From NCBI GenBank assembly GCA_023228725.1, contig JALOAQ010000016.1:1-32624 (forward strand): 32,624 nt of DNA. Reading direction: 5' to 3'. Source of the DNA: Bacteroidales bacterium (GTDB lineage: Bacteria; Bacteroidota; Bacteroidia; Bacteroidales; ML635J-15). This document shows, one piece after another, positions 13,844 to 22,127 of this stretch. The stretch's first letter is position 1, and every line of letters begins with the position of its first letter. The notes beneath the pieces are model-generated. The model saw only the letters and a list, made by a program, of their open reading frames with translations, did not search any database and had not been told where the DNA came from. The translations under genes and the position numbers were made by a program.

Positions 13844-14608
13844 ATGCTTAGCTTTCCAAATATATCATATTTTTTCAAGAGAAAACAAAATTACCAATTG
13901 CCGGAGAAGTTTAATTCTTATATTTTAAAGAAAAATATTAAAGAAAAAAGCTTTTATATTGCGAATAAATATAGAAAAGAGCTTTTAAAAGACAAGACTT
14001 TAATTAAAATTACAGATTTTGGTGCAGGTTCAAAGAAAAATAAGAAAAATATAAGAATGATAAAAAACATTGCCAAAATTTCAGGGTCAAAAGCAAAATT
14101 TGGCTTATTTATTCAAAAATTAATTAAATATTTTGATATTAAATATGCCTTGGAAATGGGCACTTCATTAGGAATTACAAGCATTTTTATGGCATATGCA
14201 TCAGATAATTTGCAAATTGACGGAATTGAAGCTTGTCCTGAAATTGCAGGTTTTTTAAATTTTAAAAGAAAAGAAAGAAATATTGAAAATTTGAATATTA
14301 TTAATAATAATTTTGATTTGGTTTTTGAAAACAATGAATTAGGAAATAAAAATTACGATTTAATTTATATAGATGGAAATCACAGAGGCGAATATTTGCT
14401 TAAATATTTCAAAATTTTAAAAGAAAAACATTGCTCTAATCCTTGTATTATCATTATTGACGACATAAATTGGTCTAATGATATGTATCAAGCTTGGAAA
14501 GACTTGACTAAGCTTAAAAGTGCAAGTTTTTTAAATTTTTATAGATTTGGTGTAATTTTTTTAGGATATAATTTTAAACATGGTGTTTTTAATGTAAAAT
14601 TTATTTAA
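13844..14608 (+). CDS. SAM-dependent O-methyltransferase-like protein
   Basis: The protein has 254 residues with a class I methyltransferase fold: motif I ALEMGTSLGITSIFMA (about 103-118), an acidic motif II IDGIEACPEIA, the DLIYIDGNHRGEYLLKY strand (about 174-190), and IIIDDINWSNDMYQAW. The IDGNH and DDINWS motifs are those of metal-dependent catechol/caffeoyl-CoA O-methyltransferase relatives common in Bacteroidota. The substrate is unknown. The N-terminal ~90 residues are basic and poorly conserved. It may head a run with the ABC ATPase gene 20 bp downstream, although a possible -7 element (TAATTTCG at 14606-14613) lies between them. Confidence 0.75.
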   Translation: MLSFPNISYFFKRKQNYQLPEKFNSYILKKNIKEKSFYIANKYRKELLKDKTLIKITDFGAGSKKNKKNIRMIKNIAKISGSKAKFGLFIQKLIKYFDIKYALEMGTSLGITSIFMAYASDNLQIDGIEACPEIAGFLNFKRKERNIENLNIINNNFDLVFENNELGNKNYDLIYIDGNHRGEYLLKYFKILKEKHCSNPCIIIIDDINWSNDMYQAWKDLTKLKSASFLNFYRFGVIFLGYNFKHGVFNVKFI

Positions 14609-14628
14609 TTTCGTAAAAAAATATTATA

Positions 14629-15336
14629 GTGAATAAAATAATTGAACTTAAAGATATAGAAAAAGATTATTATGTGGGCAGCATAACGGTAAATGCTCTA
14701 AAAGGCATAAATTTAGAAATAAACAAAAATGAATATGTCGCTATAATGGGACCTTCAGGAAGTGGAAAATCAACCTTAATGAATATTATTGGTTGCTTGG
14801 ATAGTTTAACTTCAGGTAAATATGAACTAAATGGAACAGATGTTAGTTTTATGAGCGACAACGAGCTTGCTGAAATTAGAAATAAAGAAATAGGTTTTGT
14901 TTTTCAAACTTTTAACTTATTGCCTCGTTATACTGCCTTTGAAAATGTTGTTTTACCTTTGGTTTATGCAGGCATTTCTTCAAAAGAAAGGCTAAAAAGA
15001 GCAGAAGAAGTAATTGATTCTGTTGGCTTAACTGATAGATCTCATCATAAACCAAATGAACTTTCGGGAGGACAACGCCAAAGGGTTGCTGTAGCTCGTG
15101 CTTTGGTCAATAAACCTTCAATTATTTTAGCAGACGAACCCACAGGAAACCTTGATACAAAAACCTCAATTGAAATAATGACTTTGTTTGAAGAAATTTA
15201 TAAAAATGGAAATACAATTATTCTTGTAACTCACGAAGAAGATATTGCTTTGCACGCCAGAAGAATTGTTAGATTAAGAGATGGATTAATTGAATCAGAC
15301 CAAGTAAATGAACAAGCAGCAATGAATTTAGTTTAA
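14629..15336 (+). CDS. ABC transporter ATP-binding protein, LolD/MacB type
   Basis: The protein has 235 residues starting with GTG at 14629. Walker A GPSGSGKST (40-48), the Q-loop in GFVFQTFNLLPRYTAFENV, the signature LSGGQRQRVAVARAL, Walker B IILADEPTG and the H-loop VTHE are all present. The NLLPRYTAxENVxLPLxYAG pattern is typical of the MacB/LolD/FtsE group, which powers mechanotransmission-type transporters for lipoproteins, peptides or antibiotics. No permease gene is adjacent, so its membrane partner must be encoded elsewhere, as is frequent in Bacteroidota. The cobalamin adenosyltransferase gene follows after 17 bp. Confidence 0.88.
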   Translation: MNKIIELKDIEKDYYVGSITVNALKGINLEINKNEYVAIMGPSGSGKSTLMNIIGCLDSLTSGKYELNGTDVSFMSDNELAEIRNKEIGFVFQTFNLLPRYTAFENVVLPLVYAGISSKERLKRAEEVIDSVGLTDRSHHKPNELSGGQRQRVAVARALVNKPSIILADEPTGNLDTKTSIEIMTLFEEIYKNGNTIILVTHEEDIALHARRIVRLRDGLIESDQVNEQAAMNLV

Positions 15337-15353
15337 TAATTAAAATTTATTTA

Positions 15354-15911
15354 ATGAAAATTTATACAAAATTTGGAGATAAAGGCAATACTTCGCTCTT
15401 AGGCGGTCAAATTGTTAGAAAAGACAGTCCTCGTTTACAAGCATATGGAAGCATAGATGAGCTAAATTCTTATGTTGGTATGATTCCAAACTTTAGTATT
15501 GATGATTTTGATAAAAATATTATAAATTTCATTCAAAACCGCCTATTTGATATTGGCTCAATTTTAGCTGCTAAAGAAGAAAATGCTGAATATGATTTGC
15601 CAAAATTAAGACAAATTACAAATGATGATATTATTGTTTTAGAACAAGCAATAGACAGAAACAATGAAGATTTACCTGAATTAACAAATTTTATTCTACC
15701 TACAGGTAGCCCGATTATTAGTTGGTGCAATATTTCGAGAACGGTTTGCAGACGTGCAGAAAGAAATATTGTGTCAGCAAAAGATGAGCTTATAATTCCA
15801 GATGAAATATTTATATTTATAAATAGATTGTCGGATTATTTTTTCATTTTAGCTAGAAAATATGCTATAAAAAATAATATTGAAGAAATATTGTGGAATA
15901 ATACTTGTTAA
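15354..15911 (+). CDS. PduO-type ATP:cob(I)alamin adenosyltransferase
   Basis: The protein has 185 residues. The ATP-binding N-terminus KIYTKFGDKGNTSLLGG (residues 2-18), the YGSIDELNSYVG segment, and the C-terminal ISRTVCRRAER plus LNxLSD-like INRLSDYFFILAR are the hallmarks of the PduO family. It transfers the 5'-deoxyadenosyl group of ATP to cob(I)alamin, making coenzyme B12 for enzymes such as methylmalonyl-CoA mutase. It is 17 bp downstream of the ABC ATPase gene and probably co-transcribed. The next gene has its own promoter starting inside the end of this one. Confidence 0.92.
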   Translation: MKIYTKFGDKGNTSLLGGQIVRKDSPRLQAYGSIDELNSYVGMIPNFSIDDFDKNIINFIQNRLFDIGSILAAKEENAEYDLPKLRQITNDDIIVLEQAIDRNNEDLPELTNFILPTGSPIISWCNISRTVCRRAERNIVSAKDELIIPDEIFIFINRLSDYFFILARKYAIKNNIEEILWNNTC

Positions 15912-15934
15912 TTAAAAAAATTGTTATAATTTCG
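15904..15934 (+). promoter_or_regulatory. Promoter of the DUF2795 gene
   Basis: CTTG (15904-15907), 19 bases, then TAATTTCG (15927-15934). The spacing is exact, with one mismatch in each element. The transcript would have a leader of about 45-50 nt. Confidence 0.6.
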
Positions 15935-15987
15935 CAATCCATTTTTTAATAATGAAATGTTGAACCTATTATAAAAACTTAGATAAT

Positions 15988-16209
15988 ATGTATTGGACAC
16001 TTGAATTAGCTTCTAAATTAGAAGATGCCCCTTGGCCGGCAACAAAAGACGAGTTAATTGATTATGCAATTCGTTCCGGAGCACCTTTGGAAGTTATTGA
16101 AAATCTTCAAGAAATTGAAGATGAAGGCGATATTTACGATAGCATTGAGGATATTTGGCCAGATTATCCGAGTAAAGATGATTTCTTCTTTAATGAAGAT
16201 GAGTATTAA
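15988..16209 (+). CDS. DUF2795 family small acidic protein
   Basis: A 73-residue, strongly acidic soluble protein with no signal peptide. TKDELIDYAIRSGAPLEVIE followed by NLQEIEDEGDIYDSIEDIWPDYP matches the DUF2795 pattern, a short helical domain of unknown function widespread in Bacteroidota. It is expressed from its own promoter and is followed by a clear terminator (16233-16255), so it forms a single-gene unit. High expression is plausible. No function is proposed. Confidence 0.85.
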   Translation: MYWTLELASKLEDAPWPATKDELIDYAIRSGAPLEVIENLQEIEDEGDIYDSIEDIWPDYPSKDDFFFNEDEY

Positions 16210-16232
16210 ATTGTAAAAAAAACTATGAAATG

Positions 16233-16255
16233 GAGGGTTAAACCCTCTTTTTTTT
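16233..16255 (+). terminator. Rho-independent terminator after DUF2795 gene
   Basis: GAGGGT (16233-16238) pairs with ACCCTC (16242-16247) around a 3-nt loop and is followed by eight T residues. It lies between the convergent ends of this gene and purQ and may serve both. Confidence 0.88.
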
Positions 16256-16265
16256 GCATCTAAAA

Positions 16266-16967
16266 CTAATTATTTTTATTATTAAAATACTCTATAATAG
16301 ATTTAAAAATAATTAATCCATGCGTATTTCTTAATTCTGGGTCGGATGCTCTCTCAGGATGTGGCATCATTCCAAAAACATTTTTATCAGCATTACAAAC
16401 TCCTGCAATATTCATTACAGAGCCATTAGGATTAGAGTTTTCATTCAAATTACCATTTTCATCGCAATACCTCCAAACTATTTGACCATTTTGAAGCATT
16501 TCCTTAAGAGTAGACTCAGCTGCATAATACCTTCCTTCGCCATGTGCAATGGGAATTTTTAAAGATTTATTTTTCGACACAAACAAAGTCATTGCGGTAT
16601 CAGTATTTTCTGCTTTTATATATTGATTTTTACAGATAAATTTTTGATTTTCATTATGCAATAAAGTTCCTGGCAATAAGCCTGCTTCGCACAAAATTTG
16701 AAAACCGTTGCAAACACCAAAAACTAAGCCTCCGTTATTTGCAAATTCAATTACTTTTTCCATTATTGGAGAAAAACGTGCTAAAGCGCCCGAGCGAAGA
16801 TAATCTCCATAAGAAAAACCGCCTGGCACAGCAATAGCATCACAATTTTGCAAATCTGTATCTTTATGCCACAACTCAACAACTTCTTGATTTAAAATAT
16901 CTCTTAAAACGTAAATCATGTCGTGGTCGCAATTTGAACCGGGAAATATTAAAACTCCAAATTTCAT
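16266..16967 (-). CDS. purQ: Phosphoribosylformylglycinamidine synthase subunit PurQ
   Basis: The 233-residue glutaminase subunit (class I amidotransferase) of FGAM synthase in de novo purine synthesis. The nucleophile is Cys86 in FGVCNGFQIL, and the other triad members are His203 and Glu205 in MMPHPER. The N-terminus GVLIFPGSNCDHD and VPGGFSYGDYLRSGALA are PurQ signatures. It supplies ammonia to PurL. A separate purQ implies the split PurS/PurQ/PurL system; purL and purS are not in this window. It has a consensus promoter and is transcribed alone. Confidence 0.95.
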   Translation of the reverse strand: MKFGVLIFPGSNCDHDMIYVLRDILNQEVVELWHKDTDLQNCDAIAVPGGFSYGDYLRSGALARFSPIMEKVIEFANNGGLVFGVCNGFQILCEAGLLPGTLLHNENQKFICKNQYIKAENTDTAMTLFVSKNKSLKIPIAHGEGRYYAAESTLKEMLQNGQIVWRYCDENGNLNENSNPNGSVMNIAGVCNADKNVFGMMPHPERASDPELRNTHGLIIFKSIIEYFNNKNN

Positions 16968-16989
16968 ATTTGTAATAATTAAATTTGCT

Positions 16990-17020
16990 CAAAGATAGTA
17001 AGATTGTAAAAAATGGCAAA
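16990..17020 (-). promoter_or_regulatory. Promoter of purQ
   Basis: The minus strand reads TTTG (complement of 17017-17020), 19 bases, then TATCTTTG (complement of 16990-16997), an exact Bacteroidota consensus. The predicted leader is about 15-20 nt. No purine riboswitch fits in so short a leader. Confidence 0.8.
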
Positions 17021-17072
17021 AAAAAATTAAGAATAGATTAAATATTATAAACAATGATGAAAAAATTGGCCT

Positions 17073-17603
17073 TTAAGTTAGCATAGCTTTACAAATTTCC
17101 CAAATTGCAATACCTCCACTTACCGAAACATTTAAAGAATGCTTAGTCCCATATTGAGGAATTTCTATACATAAATCACAAATATCAAGAATGTTTTGGT
17201 CAACACCATAAACCTCATTACCAAGCACAAGAGCAATTTTATCTGTTTTATTAATTTTTAAATCTTTAATATCAATACTTCCTTCGGCAATTTCTAAAGC
17301 TATTATTTTATAATTATTTTGTTTTAATTCTTTTACAGCTTCTAAAGCTGAATTAAAATATTTCCAATTTACGGTTTCACTAGCTCCCAAAGCAGTTTTT
17401 TGAATATCTCTATGCGGTGGTTTTCCGGTAATACCACACAAATACACAGATTTGCCTGCAAAAGCATCCATAGTCCTAAAAATTGCACCTGTATTATGAT
17501 GTGAGCGAATATCATCCAAAACAACAATTAAAGCTAATTTCTCTTTTTTAGCAAATTCTTCGGCACTTATTCTGCCAATTTCCTCAACTGGTAATTTTCT
17601 CAT
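17073..17603 (-). CDS. TrmH/SpoU-family RNA 2'-O-methyltransferase
   Basis: The SPOUT methyltransferase motifs are present: motif 1 RSHHNTGAIFRTMDA, motif 2 ALVLGNEVYGV, and motif 3 IPQYGTKHSLNVSVSGGIA. The family methylates ribose 2'-OH in tRNA or rRNA; the target of this member is unknown. The upstream frame opens with a GTG at 17615 inside the preceding gene, but the ATG at 17603 (MRKLPVEEIGR) lies one base after the stop of the amidohydrolase gene and matches the usual start of homologues. The protein is then 176 residues. It is the last gene of the 22008-17073 run. Confidence 0.85.
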   Translation of the reverse strand: MRKLPVEEIGRISAEEFAKKEKLALIVVLDDIRSHHNTGAIFRTMDAFAGKSVYLCGITGKPPHRDIQKTALGASETVNWKYFNSALEAVKELKQNNYKIIALEIAEGSIDIKDLKINKTDKIALVLGNEVYGVDQNILDICDLCIEIPQYGTKHSLNVSVSGGIAIWEICKAMLT

Positions 17604-17604
17604 T

Positions 17605-18783
17605 TTACTGAACACTTAATGCAAACCAAGCCATTAAAGCAGAAGATTTGATAAAAACATTTTCGTCTAAATCAAAATAAGGATTATGTAAACCTGTAAT
17701 TCCTTTGCCATTTCCGGCTATTCCCATTCTATAAAATACAGCAGGCACTTCTTTGCCATAATAAGCAAAATCTTCGGCAGTCATTCTGGTTTCTAATTCC
17801 CCTACATTTTCTTCACCTAAAAATTCTTTGGCTAAATTAGTAATTTCTAAATTTAATTCAGGATTATTATAAACCGCTGGATAACCATGCCTAATTTCTA
17901 AATCAGCTTTACATTCATATAAATCAGCATACTTATCTGCAATCACTTGAAGTTTTTCTTTAATTTGAATTCTAAGGTTTTCGTCAAAAGTTCTCATACT
18001 TCCTTCTGCTAAGGAAGTTTCAGGAACTACATTTATTGAACCTTCTGCAAATATTTTTCCAAAAGCAACAATAAACGGCATATCAGATTTAAGTTTTATT
18101 TTAAGTTCATTTACTTCATTTACAAAATGAATTAAAGCTAAAACTGTGTCACTCCTTTTATTTGCTAATGCAATATGACCGCCTTTCCCGCTAAACTTAA
18201 TATAAATTTCGTCTGATGTTGCCATAACAAAATTTGGTGCAAAATTAAACTTACCAACTTCTAATTCTGGCAAAACATGCTGTGCTAAAATTTTTGAAAT
18301 ATTAAATTTTTTAAGCAATCCTTTCTCAATCAATAATTTAGCTCCACCAGGGTTTCTTTCTTCTGCTGGTTGAAAAATTAAAATAATATTTCCTTTAATA
18401 TATTTTTTTAATTTTTGTAATATCATTGCAGTACCAAGCAATGAAGCTGTGTGTGCATCATGTCCGCAAGCGTGCATAACTCCTTTAATTTTCGACTTAA
18501 ATTCGCAATTATTTAATTCCTGAATTGGTAAAGCATCAATATCAGCACGCAAAGCAATATTATTTCCTGGTAAATCTCCTTTAATAATTCCAATTACAGC
18601 ATTTTCGCCAAAAGATTCATCAAATTCTATATTATATTTATGTAAGATATTTTTTATAAACTTAGCTGTTTCAAATTCTTTAAACGAAAGTTCAGGATTC
18701 TGATGTAAATATCTTCTAATTTCAACAATTTCGGAGAAATACTTTTTTGATAAATCACCAATATATTCTTTTATATTATTCAT
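17605..18783 (-). CDS. M20-family amidohydrolase (N-acyl-amino-acid/hippurate hydrolase type)
   Basis: A 392-residue cytoplasmic metallopeptidase. Metal-ligand motifs include RADIDALP (79-86), MHACGHDAHTASLLG (103-117, with Cys106, His108 and Asp109), PAEERNPGG (139-147, with Glu141 and Glu142) and a C-terminal GLHNPYFDLDE. The Cys-Gly-His-Asp pattern marks the HipO/AmaA/IAA-amidohydrolase group, which removes acyl groups from N-acyl amino acids; M20 carboxypeptidases have a different ligand pattern. The specific substrate cannot be read. It lies 12 bp downstream of the large outer-membrane protein gene and one base ahead of the trmH-type gene, so the three are probably one operon. Confidence 0.87.
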   Translation of the reverse strand: MNNIKEYIGDLSKKYFSEIVEIRRYLHQNPELSFKEFETAKFIKNILHKYNIEFDESFGENAVIGIIKGDLPGNNIALRADIDALPIQELNNCEFKSKIKGVMHACGHDAHTASLLGTAMILQKLKKYIKGNIILIFQPAEERNPGGAKLLIEKGLLKKFNISKILAQHVLPELEVGKFNFAPNFVMATSDEIYIKFSGKGGHIALANKRSDTVLALIHFVNEVNELKIKLKSDMPFIVAFGKIFAEGSINVVPETSLAEGSMRTFDENLRIQIKEKLQVIADKYADLYECKADLEIRHGYPAVYNNPELNLEITNLAKEFLGEENVGELETRMTAEDFAYYGKEVPAVFYRMGIAGNGKGITGLHNPYFDLDENVFIKSSALMAWFALSVQ

Positions 18784-18795
18784 AATTTAAAATTC

Positions 18796-21700
18796 TTAAA
18801 AATCAGTACTTAAAGACAAATAAAACATTCTTGGCTGAATAGTATTTCCATTTATTCCCCAAGCCCAATCTGCTCTAACAAAATATCCTAAAAGCTTAGT
18901 TCTTAGCCCAAAACCATATCCTGAAACAATAGGAAAATTATCATTATGAATAATTACGTTCACAGGATAATCATCATAATAATCATTCTCGTAAGCATTG
19001 TTTCCACTAAAAGGCGATAAACCGCTCCATGCAGAACCAATATCAAAAAAACCTATGGCCTGAAAGTTTTTTAGGAAACTATTACTTAAAGGTCTTTTAT
19101 AAAAATAGGCAATCACAGGGAATCTTAATTCTGCGTTTACAACTGTAAAATTCGTACCATTTCTAATATTTTGATTAAAACCACGCAAATTTGTAGCAAC
19201 AGCCTGATATACATAATTAACTTCTGGGTCTATTCTAATGTCAGTATTAAAAGTTGGCTTTTCTGATGATAAATTAATCCAATTGTCCATTCCGCCAAGG
19301 TAGTATATTAACTTTGCTGAGCCAAAAGATGCTGAACCGGCAAGTCTAAAAGCAAAAATGAAGTTTTTATGAATTGGTTTATAATATCTAAAATCATAAC
19401 CTGTAACAAAAAGCTCTGTAATTTTTTTATTTATTTCAATATAATTTTCGCCAAAAACTTTAAACCTTGTTCCCGATAATATATTAGTACTCAATTGTTT
19501 AGTATTATCAAAAATATACTCTGCCTTTGCTCCTGCCCAATAATCATATAAATCCGGCTGTTTTAAGCTAGGCAAATCTACTGACAAGAGTGAATAATGG
19601 TTTTGTCTTAAATTAAATGTAAATTGAAACGCATCCACCTGTGACAAGGGATAACGCATAATATAAAAGGCTTCGTGTGTAAAAGACTTAAAAGAATAAT
19701 TATAAGAATAATTAGTTAATGCCTGCCTATGTAAAACTAATTGCTTATTCCAGCGTTTTTTTAAATTTTCAAAACTCAATAAATATTCGTTACTATCAAA
19801 GTTGCCCGCAAATCTAAACCCTGCCGTAATTCTATAATCTTCAAATAAATCATATGTTGCAACTTTCATAATTAAATTAAACCCAGGATTAAAATAAAAA
19901 GCTGAACCAGTGAAAGTTTGGTATGAATTGCTTAAAAACCCAAAATCTATCTGACTAACTAAATAATTAGTGTAAAAAGTAGTATGGTATTTCATAGTTC
20001 GTGGCTCTTTTGCATTTCCATCCTGATCAAACTCTTGCTTAGTATCTATATTAGATTGTAAAAGTTCTTTTTCAAATTCATAATTATCGATATTAATAAA
20101 CTGCTTATCAAGGTTTTGTGGAAGACTATCTAAACTATTAGTTTCAATATTTTCTTGCTGTTTTTTAGGTTTAATTTTCTTTTTCAATTGGTTTTCTTGA
20201 TATTTCCTCCATGTTGTTTTTTCTGATTTTACAGGAATATTAGGCAAGTCTTCATTAAATAATAATTGAAATTTATTTTGATTTTTATATAAAATTGCAC
20301 TTGAATTACTAAACTTATCAGGATTATATTCTATAATATTATTTTGATAATTTGTGAGTTGGTTTTGATTTAAAAAATATCTGTAATGCGTTGTGGTATC
20401 AACAAAATTAATAGCAGAGTCGATTTTTGCAGAATATAAATTTTTAATTCCATTTTCATCAGAAATAAAAGTGAAATTTTGGTTTTTTAAATCGGGAAAT
20501 TCCTCGTTAACGTTTTCTGTTTGAGTGATTTGCTCAATAGTTTTTGTTTTTATATCATAAATAAAAATATCTTTATTTTCTTGTAATTCCACTTTATTAT
20601 TCTTTCTATCACCTAACACAGCAGTTTTTCTATTTGAGCTAAATACAATTTGTTGAGATTTGTTTACAAACATTGGCTGATAATCATCGGCTATGTCTTG
20701 AGTAATATTTTCAATTGTGTTTGCTAAAATATTAAAAATAAAAATATCTGATTGTCCAAGGTTAAAAGCCGAAAACACGAGATACAAACCATCATGGGAA
20801 TAATCAAAAGAAGTAATTTTATCCAAATACATTTCTACTTCTTTAAATTCTTTGTTTTCCAAATTATAAGTTGAATAATAAATATTTCCTTTTTTTTCAA
20901 TTATAAAGCCTAACATTTTACCACTTGGATGCCAACGCAAAATTGGATAAGAATAATCAGGAATTTGGTCTAATACATGTTCACGTCTTAAAATCTTTTT
21001 CTTTTTCCCCGTTTTTAAATCTAATATTTTGATTTTATATTTACCAAAATTATTTTCTACCCAAGCAATTTTTTCACCATTAGCAGAATATTGAACTTGA
21101 TAATAATTTAGGTATTTTTTTGTTTTTGGCAAAATGTTTTTTCCCTCAGGCTTTTCAGACATATAGTTAAAGCTCTGATATTGAGCCTTATAAAAATCGA
21201 TCATTGCTTCTTGCAAGTTTTGTAAACTAAATCCTAAAACATATAAAAAAGCAGATTCTGTGTTTTTTGTAACTCTACTTAAATACACAATATTTGGAAT
21301 TACTTGTTTTCCATAAACTATTGAAATATAATTCCAAATTGCATGTCCGGCAATAGCTGCATCTTCGCTATTGAGATGATTTAGATTTTTAAATTTATTG
21401 TCTAAAACCGAATTTCTAACTAAATTATCAATATCAGAATTCCAATCTTGAGAAACAAATCTTATAAGTCCCTGAAAATACCACTCCGGTGGGCTAATTA
21501 AAGTATTATTTGCAATTTTTGAAGAAATATCTTTACCAAAAAGCAATTCATTTAAAAACACATTTGAAATAGCTGATTTTACTTGTTTTTCAAGATTTGG
21601 CGAATCTCCTTCAATAAAAATAAAAGCAATATTATCCACAACTTTTGTAACTCCTCCTATATTATAATCTTCATCACCGGTATTTAATCCAATATTTGAC

Positions 21701-22008
21701 TGTCTAAAATCGGATTGATTTTTATATATTACAAAAACTATCCTTTTCTTTAATTGGTGTTCAAAAAAAGATTCTATCTCTTCTAAATTTTTATTTGCCA
21801 AACTCGAAGTTTTTAAAGCAACATCTTTACTACCAGCAACAAAATAAGTGTCAAAATTTTGAAAACGGAAATAAAACCAGTCAAATTCTTCAAATTGAAC
21901 TCTGTTTTTACCAAATTTCATTTGATGTCCATTATAAAACTGAGCTTGCAAAACGTTTGTTATAGCAAGAAGTAGGCTAAGTATTAATATTTTTATTAAT
22001 CTTTTCAA
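18796..22008 (-). CDS. Large outer-membrane protein: degenerate peptidase MA-like, TolB-type propeller, C-terminal beta-barrel
   Basis: The protein has 1070 residues with a Sec signal peptide (1-23, ending LQAQ). Residues about 30-290 resemble a peptidase-MA-like gluzincin region with PPEWYFQGLIRFVSQDW, but the expected HExxH is missing (FLNELLFG occupies the corresponding place), so it is probably inactive. Residues about 295-540 carry WD40/PD40-like repeats (YSANGEKIAWVENNFGKYKI, YQPMFVNKSQQIVFSS, DIFIYDIKT) forming a TolB-like propeller. A Lys/Gln-rich linker follows, then about 390 residues of beta-barrel strands related to Omp85/surface antigens, ending in Phe (LSLSTDF) as outer-membrane proteins do. 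It probably faces the periplasm with the propeller and spans the outer membrane. The function is unknown; a role in protein or substrate transport is inference. Confidence 0.75.
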   Translation of the reverse strand: MKRLIKILILSLLLAITNVLQAQFYNGHQMKFGKNRVQFEEFDWFYFRFQNFDTYFVAGSKDVALKTSSLANKNLEEIESFFEHQLKKRIVFVIYKNQSDFRQSNIGLNTGDEDYNIGGVTKVVDNIAFIFIEGDSPNLEKQVKSAISNVFLNELLFGKDISSKIANNTLISPPEWYFQGLIRFVSQDWNSDIDNLVRNSVLDNKFKNLNHLNSEDAAIAGHAIWNYISIVYGKQVIPNIVYLSRVTKNTESAFLYVLGFSLQNLQEAMIDFYKAQYQSFNYMSEKPEGKNILPKTKKYLNYYQVQYSANGEKIAWVENNFGKYKIKILDLKTGKKKKILRREHVLDQIPDYSYPILRWHPSGKMLGFIIEKKGNIYYSTYNLENKEFKEVEMYLDKITSFDYSHDGLYLVFSAFNLGQSDIFIFNILANTIENITQDIADDYQPMFVNKSQQIVFSSNRKTAVLGDRKNNKVELQENKDIFIYDIKTKTIEQITQTENVNEEFPDLKNQNFTFISDENGIKNLYSAKIDSAINFVDTTTHYRYFLNQNQLTNYQNNIIEYNPDKFSNSSAILYKNQNKFQLLFNEDLPNIPVKSEKTTWRKYQENQLKKKIKPKKQQENIETNSLDSLPQNLDKQFINIDNYEFEKELLQSNIDTKQEFDQDGNAKEPRTMKYHTTFYTNYLVSQIDFGFLSNSYQTFTGSAFYFNPGFNLIMKVATYDLFEDYRITAGFRFAGNFDSNEYLLSFENLKKRWNKQLVLHRQALTNYSYNYSFKSFTHEAFYIMRYPLSQVDAFQFTFNLRQNHYSLLSVDLPSLKQPDLYDYWAGAKAEYIFDNTKQLSTNILSGTRFKVFGENYIEINKKITELFVTGYDFRYYKPIHKNFIFAFRLAGSASFGSAKLIYYLGGMDNWINLSSEKPTFNTDIRIDPEVNYVYQAVATNLRGFNQNIRNGTNFTVVNAELRFPVIAYFYKRPLSNSFLKNFQAIGFFDIGSAWSGLSPFSGNNAYENDYYDDYPVNVIIHNDNFPIVSGYGFGLRTKLLGYFVRADWAWGINGNTIQPRMFYLSLSTDF

Positions 22009-22051
22009 ATTAAACTAAAATAATTTCGCAAAATACAAAAATTAAAATAAA

Positions 22052-22085
22052 TTTGGTAATAATACAAATCTCTTTTTTATCTTTG
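22052..22085 (+). promoter_or_regulatory. Promoter of the Omp85-like gene
   Basis: TTTG (22052-22055), 22 bases, then TATCTTTG (22078-22085). The -7 element is perfect, but the spacing is three bases longer than usual. The leader would be about 35-40 nt. A second -7-like TAATTTCG sits at 22021-22028. Confidence 0.55.
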
Positions 22086-22127
22086 TTAAAAAAACAAAAT
22101 GTTTTAATTAAAATAAACTAATAATTT

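Noticed and set aside
17604..17615. Upstream GTG start for the TrmH-type gene
   Set aside because: The ATG at 17603 is one base after the preceding stop and yields the usual MRKL beginning; the GTG would overlap the upstream gene.
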